Shown here one piece after another: positions 51,327 through 59,756 of a DNA stretch of 61,261 bases (position 1 is its first letter; each line of letters starts with the position of its first letter). The position numbers were made by a program, and so were the translations under genes. This DNA is from an uncultured Clostridia bacterium. Its GTDB lineage: Bacteria > Bacillota > Clostridia > Christensenellales > Pumilibacteraceae. The notes beneath the pieces are model-generated. The model saw only the letters and a program-made list of their open reading frames with translations. It did not search any database and was not told the origin of the DNA. The stretch is from positions 1-61,261 of the forward strand of contig CAKQDN010000005.1 of assembly GCA_934229275.1 (NCBI GenBank), written 5' to 3'.

Positions 51327-52106
51327 TCAGCGGTTTTTAAGTTTTTGTTGACTCAGCCACACGTTCATCACGAACTTGTGCGGAAGAATTTTGGTAAGGA
51401 AGCACTGAAAGCGCGCGTACGAGCCGTAAATGCTTATTTCTTTGCCGCGAGAAACGTCTTTGTACGCCTTGTCCACGACTTTTTCGGGGTCGTATAAAAC
51501 CGCGTACTTTTTGACGATGACGTTTTTGTCGTCCTTGTTTATCGCGCGGTCGAAGAACGCCGTTTTGGTCCAGAACGGACACACCGCGGTAACGCCGATT
51601 CTGCGCGATTTAAGTTCCCTGTTCAGCGCGCGGGAGAAGAACAGAACGTAACTCTTCGTAGCCGCGTACACGTTGATGTACGGAATGGGCTGATAAGCCG
51701 CTACCGACGCCACGTTTATTATTTTCGCGCCCTCGTGCATGTAAGGAAGAGTGAGTTGCGTCATTGCGGTAAGCGCCTTGCAGTTAATGTCGATCATGTT
51801 GAGATTATCCTGCATGGGCGTGTCGCAAAACGCCGCGAATTTTCCGAATCCGCTGCAATTTACAAGCACCGCAACGTCCGGATCGTTTTCTTTAAGCGCG
51901 TTAATATACTCGAAATAGGCGTTCGTGTCGCCGAGGTCCATGGAAAAGACCTTAGCAGGTATTCCGCAGTCTTCCGCAGTCTGATTAAGCCGTTCCCTGT
52001 TGCGCGCTATAAGCCACACTTCGTCGACCGAAAAGTATTTTTTCAATTTAAGGGCAAACTGCTTACCCATGCCGCTGCTTGCCCCGGTAATAACCGCTAT
52101 TTTCAT
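51327..52106 (-). CDS. Short-chain dehydrogenase/reductase
   Basis: 259 residues, classical SDR: cofactor loop 'VITGASSGMGKQFALKL', 'LVNCSGFGKFA', catalytic Ser in 'IINVASVAAYQP' and 'YAATKSYVLFFSRAL' (Tyr-x3-Lys). The C-terminal part is basic ('LPHKFVMNVWLSQQKLKNR'). It likely acts on a lipid-like or carbonyl substrate; not readable. Lies 12 bases after lgt and 19 before the TRIC gene, all one operon. Confidence 0.88.
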   Translation of the reverse strand: MKIAVITGASSGMGKQFALKLKKYFSVDEVWLIARNRERLNQTAEDCGIPAKVFSMDLGDTNAYFEYINALKENDPDVAVLVNCSGFGKFAAFCDTPMQDNLNMIDINCKALTAMTQLTLPYMHEGAKIINVASVAAYQPIPYINVYAATKSYVLFFSRALNRELKSRRIGVTAVCPFWTKTAFFDRAINKDDKNVIVKKYAVLYDPEKVVDKAYKDVSRGKEISIYGSYARFQCFLTKILPHKFVMNVWLSQQKLKNR

Positions 52107-52118
52107 AAATAAAGTCCT

Positions 52119-52982
52119 TTATTTTTTTCCCGTATCGGTTGGTTTTTGCGTATCGGATTGAGATTTAATCTGCTTGTTTTTATCGAACACGAATATTTTG
52201 AGAAGAACGTAAGCCGCCGCGACGATGATCAGAATAATCGACTGCACCTGCGAAGGCGAAATGCCGATGTCCGCTCCGCCGCGATGATCGTCGCGCATGA
52301 ATTCGTTGAAGAATCTGAAAACGGAGTAGGAAGCGGCGTACAGAGCGAGCAAATATCCGCGTTTTTCGGTTCTGAGAATAAGCAGCACGAACACCGCAAA
52401 CGCGATAAAGCAGAAAAGAGCCTCGAAAAGTTGCGTCGGATAGCGATTTTCCCACACGCCGTTAACCGGATAACTTATTCCGAAAGGCGAATCGGTTACT
52501 TTGCCGTAGCAGCAACCGCCGAAAAAGCAGCCTATTCTTCCGAAGCCGTGTGCGACCAGTATTACGGGAGCGGCAATGTCCGCCATAAGCGGAAATTCGT
52601 CGCGCACGGACTTGTCCTTATGCAAAAACGTGACCAGAATAAAAAATCCCGCGCCGCCGATAAGTCCGCCCATAAAGGTAATGCCGCCGCTCATTTTCAA
52701 TCCTTCGCCGGCAAACAAAGCCTTGATGTCTTTGACTATGTTGGAGCCTTTTCCGCCCAAAACTTCGTATATGTCCTGAAAAATATAAGCGAAAAGAAAG
52801 CCCACGACTACCGTAATAATGGAGAGAAACGAGTAAAAATCATACGCCTTGTCGCTCATTTTAAGGCGTTTTGCGAGGAAACGGAAAACCACCGCACCGA
52901 TAATAAGACCGATCGCGATGCACACCGAGTACGAATAAATGGTGATCTTGCCACCGAATAAAGAAAATAATTTCGGATACAT
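52119..52982 (-). CDS. lgt: Prolipoprotein diacylglyceryl transferase
   Basis: 287 residues, seven helices. It attaches diacylglycerol to the lipobox Cys of prolipoproteins. Signature 'HGFGRIGCFFGGCCYG' and 'NRYPTQLFEALFCFI' are clear, with 'SGGITFMGGLIGGAG'. ATG 52982 gives the normal N-terminus 'MYPKLFSLFGGKITIYSYS'; it has no ribosome site but lies 7 bases from a -10 box of a perfect promoter, so the mRNA is probably leaderless. A longer frame to 53054 would run through the promoter. First gene of lgt-SDR-TRIC. Confidence 0.95.
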   Translation of the reverse strand: MYPKLFSLFGGKITIYSYSVCIAIGLIIGAVVFRFLAKRLKMSDKAYDFYSFLSIITVVVGFLFAYIFQDIYEVLGGKGSNIVKDIKALFAGEGLKMSGGITFMGGLIGGAGFFILVTFLHKDKSVRDEFPLMADIAAPVILVAHGFGRIGCFFGGCCYGKVTDSPFGISYPVNGVWENRYPTQLFEALFCFIAFAVFVLLILRTEKRGYLLALYAASYSVFRFFNEFMRDDHRGGADIGISPSQVQSIILIIVAAAYVLLKIFVFDKNKQIKSQSDTQKPTDTGKK

Positions 52983-52988
52983 AACTAA

Positions 52989-53017
52989 ATAATAGCACTT
53001 AATCGCGAAAATGTCAA
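52989..53017 (-). promoter_or_regulatory. lgt promoter giving a probably leaderless mRNA
   Basis: Minus strand TTGACA (53017-53012), 17-base spacer, TATTAT (52994-52989). The A of the ATG is 7 bases after the -10 box. Confidence 0.85.
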
Positions 53018-53079
53018 TGTTTTGGCGGTAAAAAATGATCGGATTACCGCCCAAAAAGCAACATTGTCGCGGTAAACGA

Positions 53080-53109
53080 TTGACAAACCGCCGCCGAATA
53101 TTGTAGAAT
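53080..53109 (+). promoter_or_regulatory. Promoter of gatCAB
   Basis: TTGACA (53080-53085), 18-base spacer, TAGAAT (53104-53109), then AGAGGA before ATG 53151. Confidence 0.75.
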
Positions 53110-53150
53110 ATAGACTGAACTTTGCGTTGCCCGAAAAAAGAGGATTTTAC

Positions 53151-53438
53151 ATGAACGATAATCTCGGCAGAGTACGCGCGCTTGCGAAAGTTTCGCAGAT
53201 CGCGCTATCAGACGAAGAATTGAATATTGTCGAAAAACGACTGCGCGACGTGGAGATAATCTATCGCGATTTAGACAGCGTGGAAACCTGCGATTTTGCG
53301 CCCATGGACAGGGCTTGCGACGCGGTGAACGTGCTGCGCGAAAACGATATTCCCTCCCCGGCAAACGGCGAAGAAATACTTAAAAACGCTCCGAATAAAG
53401 AAAACGGCAGTTTCGTCGTTCCGAGAGTGGTGGAGTAA
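53151..53438 (+). CDS. gatC: Aspartyl/glutamyl-tRNA amidotransferase subunit C
   Basis: 95 residues, normal size. 'VRALAKVSQIALSDEELNIV', 'VETCDFAPMDR' and 'VLRENDIPSPANGEEIL' are typical GatC. It stabilises GatA in the complex that amidates misacylated Glu-tRNA(Gln)/Asp-tRNA(Asn). ATG 53151 follows AGAGGA; an in-frame TTG at 53127 has none. It is 5 bases before gatA. Confidence 0.93.
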   Translation: MNDNLGRVRALAKVSQIALSDEELNIVEKRLRDVEIIYRDLDSVETCDFAPMDRACDAVNVLRENDIPSPANGEEILKNAPNKENGSFVVPRVVE

Positions 53439-53443
53439 ACCGT

Positions 53444-54868
53444 ATGGAAATAAACGAACTCACTCTCGTGCAGATCCGCGACAAAATCAAAAGAAAAGAA
53501 CTTTCCGCCGTCGAAGCGGTAAAAGCGTATAAAAAAAGAATAGAAGAGCAGCGCGACCTCAACGCCGTGCTTATAACCGATTTCGTCGGAGCCGTAAAGC
53601 AAGCCGAAAAAATCGACTTTGACATTGCCTCGGGTAAGCCTGTCGGTGCTCTTGCCGGAGTCCCCGTCATAATCAAGGACAATATTGCCGTCAAAGGCAT
53701 GAGAATGACCTGCGCGAGCAAGTTTCTCGAAAACTACGTTTCGCCTTACGACGCCACGCTCGTCACCCGGCTTAAAAACGCCGGCGCGATAATCATCGGA
53801 AAGTCCAATATGGACGAATTCGCCATGGGCGCAAAAAATACCAATTCGGCGTTCGAGGCGGTTAAAAATCCGCTCGATAAAACGCGTGTTCCGGGCGGAA
53901 GCAGCGGCGGAAGCGCGGCAAGCGTCGCGGCAGGACTGTGCGCGGCTGCTATCGGAACGGACACGGGCGGAAGTATTCGCCAGCCGTCCGCTTTTTGCGG
54001 CGTGGTCGGAATCAAACCCACATACGGCACCGTAAGCAGATTCGGAGTCACGGCTTTTTCGTCCTCGCTCGATCAGGCAGGACCCATCACCAAAACGGCG
54101 AAAGATAACGCCGTCATGCTGTCGGTAATTGCCGGCAAAGACGAACGCGACAGTACGTCCTGTGCGACCGACCCCGACTATTTAAGCGAACAACCGCGTG
54201 TTAAAGGCAGAAAAATACGCGTTATAAAGCAGATTTTTTCCTCTCCGCTGCTCGTAGAAGAAGTAAAATCGGCATTTGAAAATCAAATAGAAAATCTCGC
54301 GAAGAGCGGAGCGGAAATCGAATATGCGGACATGCCTTCTTTTAACGCCGGAATCGCGACTTATTTTGCAATATCCACGGCGGAAGCGGCAAGCAACCTT
54401 TCTCGTTTCGACGGAGTGCGCTACGGCGTCCGTGCGGACGGAAAAGACGTCGGCGAAGTAATAAGCCGCTCGCGTGAAAACGGCTTCGGCGCGGAAGTTA
54501 AAAAACGCATAATGACCGGGAATATGACGCTTTGCGGAGAAAATTACCAAAAATATTACCTTAAAGCCATGAAAATGCGCGCCCGTATAAGACAGGAACT
54601 CGAAAGCGTTCTCTTTGGCTGCGACTTTGCGATAACGCCTGCAGCCCCCACGACCGCGCTCCCGTTCGACTATAAAGCGACTAATCTGTACGAAGAATAC
54701 TACGGCGACATGTTCACCGTCATCGCCAATTTAAGCGGCAATCCTGCGCTCTGCATTCCGATGAAAACGAGCGGCACACTGCCGGCAGGACTTCAACTTA
54801 TCGGCAGACGATTCGACGAAAAAACGCTGTATTCGGCGGCAATCGCAATCGAGGAGGGCTTATTATGA
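53444..54868 (+). CDS. gatA: Aspartyl/glutamyl-tRNA amidotransferase subunit A
   Basis: 474 residues, normal length. Amidase signature: catalytic Lys in 'VPVIIKDNIAVKGM', cis-Ser and Ser in 'VPGGSSGGSAASVAAGLCAA' and 'GTDTGGSIRQPSAFCG'. It releases ammonia from glutamine for GatB. Overlaps gatB by 4 bases (ATGA). Confidence 0.97.
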   Translation: MEINELTLVQIRDKIKRKELSAVEAVKAYKKRIEEQRDLNAVLITDFVGAVKQAEKIDFDIASGKPVGALAGVPVIIKDNIAVKGMRMTCASKFLENYVSPYDATLVTRLKNAGAIIIGKSNMDEFAMGAKNTNSAFEAVKNPLDKTRVPGGSSGGSAASVAAGLCAAAIGTDTGGSIRQPSAFCGVVGIKPTYGTVSRFGVTAFSSSLDQAGPITKTAKDNAVMLSVIAGKDERDSTSCATDPDYLSEQPRVKGRKIRVIKQIFSSPLLVEEVKSAFENQIENLAKSGAEIEYADMPSFNAGIATYFAISTAEAASNLSRFDGVRYGVRADGKDVGEVISRSRENGFGAEVKKRIMTGNMTLCGENYQKYYLKAMKMRARIRQELESVLFGCDFAITPAAPTTALPFDYKATNLYEEYYGDMFTVIANLSGNPALCIPMKTSGTLPAGLQLIGRRFDEKTLYSAAIAIEEGLL

Positions 54869-56289
54869 ACGATTACGTCGTATCGATAGGACTCGAAGTG
54901 CATTGCGAACTCAAAACAGCAACCAAACTGCTGTGTTCGTGCAAAAACGAATTCGGCGGAGAACCCAACACCCGTATCTGCCCCGTATGCGCGGCTCTTC
55001 CGGGCGCCATGCCTGCGTTAAGCCGCGAAGCGGTGGACCTTGCGATTAAAGCGGGACTTGCGCTCGGCTGCGAAATTCAGAAATACTGCAAGTGGGACAG
55101 AAAAAACTTTTTCTATCCCGATTCGCCCAAAGCCTGGCAGACCACGCAGGCGGAATTGCCGCTGGTTAAAGGCGGCGCGGTCGAATTCGACTTCGGCGGC
55201 GAAAAGAAAACCGTGCGTATAAACCGCATCCACCTCGAAGAGGACGCCGGCAAACTTATCCACGACGGCGGTAAAACCTATATCGACCTCAACAGATGCG
55301 GCGTTCCGCTCATCGAAATAGTCACCGAACCCGACCTTCATTCTCCCGAAGAAACCGTGGCGTTTCTGGAAGAACTCAAGCGCGAAATACGCTATTCCGG
55401 CGTGTCCGACGTGAAAATGCAGGAAGGATCCCTGCGCGTGGACGTAAACCTGTCTGTCGCAAAAAAAGGCGAAAGTGCGGGTGAACGTACCGAAACCAAA
55501 AATCTCAACTCGTTTTCGGCGGTGAAACGCTCGTGCGAGTACGAGGCGAAGCGGCAGATAAGCGTGTGCGAACAAGGCGGAAGAATATACCGCGAAACGC
55601 GCCGCTGGGACGACGTTAAAGGCGAAGGCTCCGTCATGCGCAGAAAAGAGGATATGGACGACTATCGCTATTTCACCGAACCCGACCTTCAACCCGTCGT
55701 TTTGTCCGACGAATATATCGAAAATCTCAAAAAAAGCCTGCCCGAAAGCGCAAAAAGCCGCGTGCGCCGCTATACCGAAAAATTCGGACTTCCCGAATAC
55801 GACGCAAAAGTCCTCACGATAGAAAAAGAGATAAGCGACCTCTTTGACCAAACGGCGGAATTCGGCGCGGATCCTAAAAAAGCGTCCAATTTCATTATGG
55901 GCAGCGTCATGCGCCTTATGAAGGACAACGGCGGAAAAATCTTCGTAAACGCCCGTCAGATTGCGGAAATGCTCGCTCTTGCCAACGAGGGGAAAATAAG
56001 TCTTTCCACGGCAAAAGACGTGCTGCTGCCTGCCATCCGCAGCGAAAGCGACCGTCCGCTCGATATAGCCGAAAAAGCCGGCGTCTTGCAGATTAACGAC
56101 GTAAACGCTCTTGAAGAACTGGTCGGAAAAGTGCTCGGCGAAAATCAAAAGGCGGCAAACGACTATGTCGGCGGCAATAAAAAAGTAATATCGTTTCTTA
56201 CCGGAGCGGTTATGAAAGCGTCGAAAGGCAAATTCAATCCCGAACTCGTAAGCAAAACAATTATTAAAAAATTAAATCAAAAGGAGTAA
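54865..56289 (+). CDS. gatB: Aspartyl/glutamyl-tRNA amidotransferase subunit B
   Basis: 474 residues, normal length. 'SIGLEVHCELKTATKLLCSC', zinc-type Cys pairs (CSC and CPVC), 'DRKNFFYPDSPKAWQTTQ', 'IHLEEDAGKLIHDG', 'GVPLIEIVTEPDLHSPEE' and a C-terminal YqeY/tail domain. It activates the misacylated tRNA and transfers ammonia. A GGAGG site overlaps the gatA end. The GH2 gene starts 4 bases after its stop. Confidence 0.97.
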   Translation: MNDYVVSIGLEVHCELKTATKLLCSCKNEFGGEPNTRICPVCAALPGAMPALSREAVDLAIKAGLALGCEIQKYCKWDRKNFFYPDSPKAWQTTQAELPLVKGGAVEFDFGGEKKTVRINRIHLEEDAGKLIHDGGKTYIDLNRCGVPLIEIVTEPDLHSPEETVAFLEELKREIRYSGVSDVKMQEGSLRVDVNLSVAKKGESAGERTETKNLNSFSAVKRSCEYEAKRQISVCEQGGRIYRETRRWDDVKGEGSVMRRKEDMDDYRYFTEPDLQPVVLSDEYIENLKKSLPESAKSRVRRYTEKFGLPEYDAKVLTIEKEISDLFDQTAEFGADPKKASNFIMGSVMRLMKDNGGKIFVNARQIAEMLALANEGKISLSTAKDVLLPAIRSESDRPLDIAEKAGVLQINDVNALEELVGKVLGENQKAANDYVGGNKKVISFLTGAVMKASKGKFNPELVSKTIIKKLNQKE

Positions 56290-56293
56290 GAAA

Positions 56294-58012
56294 ATGAAAG
56301 TTTATCGTACTGAATTCCCCAATCCGCAATTCGAGCGCGAAAATTGGCTGTGTCTCAACGGCGAATGGGAATTTGAAATCGACAACGCCAAAGTCGGTAA
56401 AGAAAAGGGCTATCAGAACCGCCCGTCGCTCGACGGCAAAATCAACGTTCCGTTCGCTCCCGAAAGCGAACTCAGCGGCGTCGGCAACACCGACTTCATG
56501 TTCGTCGTTTGGTACAGAAAGGAAGTCACTCTTCCCGAAAGCATGAAGGGTAAACGCGTGTTTCTGCACTTCGGTGCGGTCGATCACGAAGCGACCGTGT
56601 TCGTAAACGGCAAACAGGTTGCCTATCACATGGGCGGATTCGTTCCGTTCAGCGTCGAAGTCACCGAATTCGGCGACAAATTCACCGTTGTCGTTTGCGC
56701 CGAGGACGATACGACGACTGCAATCGGTCACGGCAAACAGTGCCCCAGACTCAACAGTTACGGCTGCTATTACACCCGCACGACAGGCATCTGGCAGAGC
56801 GTCTGGCTCGAAGCGGTCGGCGAGCGTTACATCGAAAATTTCCGCGTAACGCCCATGATCGATTCCAAAGAAGCCGTGCTCGAAGTGGAAGCAAAGGACT
56901 GCTATGGCGCAGAAATCGTCGCAGAAGCGTTCTATGAGGGTAAAAAGCAGGGCGAAACTCGCTTTAAGATGACCGACGGCTGCACGACCTCGACCATTAA
57001 ACTCGACGAACTGCATTTGTGGGAACTCGGTAAAGGCAGACTTTACGACCTCACTATAAAGATGATCTATAACGGCAAAGTCACCGACGAAATCAAATCG
57101 TATTTCGGTATGCGCTCGGTAATGTTCGACGGAATGAAATTCCTGCTCAACGGCAAGTCCGTGTTCGGCAGATTCGTGCTCGATCAGGGTTTCTATCAGG
57201 ACGGAATTTTCACCGCGCCCGACACCGACAGATTTATTCAGGACATCAAAATTTCCATGGATATGGGCTTCAACGGCGCCCGTCTGCATCAGAAGATTTT
57301 CGAGCCGCTCGCGCTTTACTACTGCGATAAAATGGGCTACATGGTGTGGGACGAATATCCCAGTTGGGGACTGGATCGCCACAGTTTCGAATGTGTAAAT
57401 CAGTACCTCTACGAATGGATGGAATGCGTAAAGCGCGACTACAACCATCCGTCCATAATCGGCTGGTGTGTGCTTAACGAAGTGTGGGACCGCGACCGTA
57501 AGCGCGTCAACGACGAAGCGATTAAAATCGGCTACTGGGCAACCAAGTGGTACGATAAATCCCGTCCCGTCATCGATACGAGCGGCGGATTCCATATCGT
57601 CACCGACACGTTCGACGTCCACGACTACGAAGGCGATCTCGAAAAGTTCGCCGAAAAATACGAGAAAGGTCAGTTCGTCACGTTCGACAAGGTTCAGAAA
57701 TACGAAGGTCAGCCCTATTGGCTCAGCGAATACGGCGGAATCAAGTATATTCCGTTCGGCGACAGAGAGCAGGGCAGTTGGGGCTACGGCGACGCCGCTA
57801 AAAATGAAGAAGAGTTCTTGCAGCGCTATTGCGGCATAACCGCTTCGATCATGAAAAACCCCGACACATGGGGATTCTGCTACACTCAGATTTATGACGT
57901 AGAGCAGGAAGTAAACGGACTTTACACCTACGACAGAAGATGCAAATTCTCCGAAGAGGGAGTAAAGCGCATCCGCGAGTGCAACAGCGCGAAAGCGGCA
58001 ATAGAGGACTAA
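56294..58012 (+). CDS. Glycoside hydrolase family 2 protein
   Basis: 572 residues, shorter than LacZ and close to beta-glucuronidase size. N-terminal sugar-binding domain ('NGEWEFEIDNAKVG', 'VWYRKEVTLP'), immunoglobulin-like domain, then a TIM barrel with acid/base Glu in 'IIGWCVLNEVWDRD' and a probable nucleophile Glu in 'YWLSEYGGIKYIPF'. No signal peptide, so it works on imported oligosaccharides. Its place 4 bases after gatB, with AAAGGAG, makes it the tail of the gatCAB operon, an odd pairing. Specificity (galactoside, glucuronide or other) is open. Confidence 0.85.
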   Translation: MKVYRTEFPNPQFERENWLCLNGEWEFEIDNAKVGKEKGYQNRPSLDGKINVPFAPESELSGVGNTDFMFVVWYRKEVTLPESMKGKRVFLHFGAVDHEATVFVNGKQVAYHMGGFVPFSVEVTEFGDKFTVVVCAEDDTTTAIGHGKQCPRLNSYGCYYTRTTGIWQSVWLEAVGERYIENFRVTPMIDSKEAVLEVEAKDCYGAEIVAEAFYEGKKQGETRFKMTDGCTTSTIKLDELHLWELGKGRLYDLTIKMIYNGKVTDEIKSYFGMRSVMFDGMKFLLNGKSVFGRFVLDQGFYQDGIFTAPDTDRFIQDIKISMDMGFNGARLHQKIFEPLALYYCDKMGYMVWDEYPSWGLDRHSFECVNQYLYEWMECVKRDYNHPSIIGWCVLNEVWDRDRKRVNDEAIKIGYWATKWYDKSRPVIDTSGGFHIVTDTFDVHDYEGDLEKFAEKYEKGQFVTFDKVQKYEGQPYWLSEYGGIKYIPFGDREQGSWGYGDAAKNEEEFLQRYCGITASIMKNPDTWGFCYTQIYDVEQEVNGLYTYDRRCKFSEEGVKRIRECNSAKAAIED

Positions 58013-58076
58013 CCATCGGGCTCTGCCGAAAGCCGTGCGAAAAGCATTCTAATCGCATGTAACTATAAATAAGAAT

Positions 58077-58118
58077 AAAAGGCGGGCTGGCGTTCTATAA
58101 GGCGCGGCTCGTCTTTTT
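58077..58118 (+). terminator. Terminator of gatCAB-GH2
   Basis: AAAAGGCGGGCTG (58077-58089) pairs through several G-T pairs with CGGCTCGTCTTTTT (58105-58118). Confidence 0.65.
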
Positions 58119-58242
58119 ATATGCCTCGTTTTTATGTCCGATATGCCGTAAGCGGCAGAATTATCTTTAACGCGAAAAGCCGAAAAACGGCACTGCTCCG
58201 AAAAGAAGGAGGGCTGCTCGTATATCTCGTATATAAAGTATA

Positions 58243-58280
58243 AAGAAAAACGGTCAAAGCCTTTACGACTTCGACCGTTT
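58243..58280 (-). terminator. Terminator of the eight-helix membrane protein gene
   Basis: Minus strand AAACGGTC (58280-58273) pairs with GACCGTTT (58255-58248), then TTCTTT. Confidence 0.75.
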
Positions 58281-58301
58281 CGAATTATTTAAGTCAATCG
58301 A

Positions 58302-59636
58302 CTAATCTTCGTATGCGCAGAGAATTTTGGTGCCTGCGTAAGCGACGATACCGGGGATCATGCTCAACCATGCGCCGAGCGTGCAAACCGTCTGGGGGAA
58401 CTGTCCTTCCGGATATGCTCTTAAGAAGAACTTTCTATAGCCCTTTGCGTTAAAGACTTCGTTAAGACGAATGTTAACGCTCATTGCGTATACGAAGGAA
58501 GCAACCCACAGCATAATGCCGAAGCCCATGATGATCGCGGTGATGATGGTGATGTACTTCTTGTCGAAGTTGAATTTGATTACGCCTGCAGCGGCGAGCA
58601 GAGTTGCAAGTCCGAACAGGAATCCGCATCCGGCTATCGTGAACATAAGCACGAACATGACTTTATAGAAGCCGGCAATATCGCCAGAGCCTGAAAGGAA
58701 GCAATCCCAACCGACGCCGGAGGTAAATCTCTTTGCGATAAGTTCGAGTGCGTTTGCGCTGATCTCGGTTTTCTCATCCGGTTTCGAGTCCGGGTTAGAG
58801 ATAAGATAAAGTTGGTTCTGCAGAGTAGCGGGGCTGTTCGCAACGCCGTCTTTGCAGATGTAATACGTCGAGAAATAGTAATCGATGAAAGGCAGGAAGA
58901 ACACTCCGACGCAAGCCGCCATGCAGAGAATAGTTGCGTAAATGTGTCTGCGCTTATAAGGATAGAGAATGGAGTTGTCCTGCAACTTCATCGTGCATAT
59001 AAGCGAAATAAGCAGCGACGCAAATCCGTATACCGCAATCAGGAAGGGAAGAGGCGTCATTTTCGATTCGACGCCGGTCAAAGACTTGAACGCGAACGCC
59101 GACCAACTTTTCGCTTCGCTTGCCACGGTGGACATATTCTTGGAAGAGAATTCGTAGGTGTTGAGGTGGTTGATGTACGGAACGTAGAACAACACGGTTG
59201 CCGCAGCGATTACGAAAAGTCCGATGTGCATGATATTGATGAACTTCTTTCCGAATGACTTTTTGTGAACGTAACTTTCAAACAAACAAAAGCCGTCGTA
59301 AACCGCGATGGCAATCGCAAGAAGAAGAATAGCGTAGTTGAACATAACGAGTGCGGCTTCGCTTCCCACGGGAGTGACGTCGATTAAAGACGTGTTGGTC
59401 GTGGTGACCGAAGTACCGGTTTCGGTTACTCCGCTGACGGGAGTGGTTTTGTAGAACGCTTTGAGTCCGAAAAACTGCCATCCGAGATATGTTACCGATT
59501 CGGCTAACGTAACAGACTGGTTGTCTGTATAGACACCCAGAATAGCATAGGGAAAACAAAGAGTAATCGCAATCAGAACAAACGTCGCAATGCCGGTAAA
59601 ATAGATTATTCTTTCTTTCTTGAATGTACTGCTCAT
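58302..59636 (-). CDS. Polytopic membrane protein of unknown function
   Basis: 444 residues with about eight helices: one near residues 12-32, then pairs around 95-120, 140-165, 200-225, 240-265, 330-360, 370-400 and near the end. Between the first two helices lies an extracellular Thr/Ser-rich loop with 'GVTETGTSVTTTNTS'. Conserved helix breaks and a repeated 'ATLCMAA/ATLLAAA' pattern hint at an internal duplication, but no family is recognised. ATG 59636 follows CAGGAG; an upstream 30-codon extension has none. Strong own promoter and terminator. Confidence 0.65.
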   Translation of the reverse strand: MSSTFKKERIIYFTGIATFVLIAITLCFPYAILGVYTDNQSVTLAESVTYLGWQFFGLKAFYKTTPVSGVTETGTSVTTTNTSLIDVTPVGSEAALVMFNYAILLLAIAIAVYDGFCLFESYVHKKSFGKKFINIMHIGLFVIAAATVLFYVPYINHLNTYEFSSKNMSTVASEAKSWSAFAFKSLTGVESKMTPLPFLIAVYGFASLLISLICTMKLQDNSILYPYKRRHIYATILCMAACVGVFFLPFIDYYFSTYYICKDGVANSPATLQNQLYLISNPDSKPDEKTEISANALELIAKRFTSGVGWDCFLSGSGDIAGFYKVMFVLMFTIAGCGFLFGLATLLAAAGVIKFNFDKKYITIITAIIMGFGIMLWVASFVYAMSVNIRLNEVFNAKGYRKFFLRAYPEGQFPQTVCTLGAWLSMIPGIVAYAGTKILCAYED

Positions 59637-59673
59637 AATAATCTCCTGATTAAATTTCAATAAGTACCTTATA

Positions 59674-59702
59674 ATTATAGTTGAAACCGCGGAGGTTGTC
59701 AA
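59674..59702 (-). promoter_or_regulatory. Promoter of the membrane protein gene
   Basis: Minus strand TTGACA (59702-59697), 17-base spacer, TATAAT (59679-59674). Confidence 0.88.
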
Positions 59703-59756
59703 GTTATTTAGCAAACCATAAGACAAAAAATAAAAATTTTCACACTTTCGACATTA

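Noticed and set aside
52983..53054. Longer lgt start
   Set aside because: It runs through the promoter; ATG 52982 gives the conserved Lgt N-terminus.
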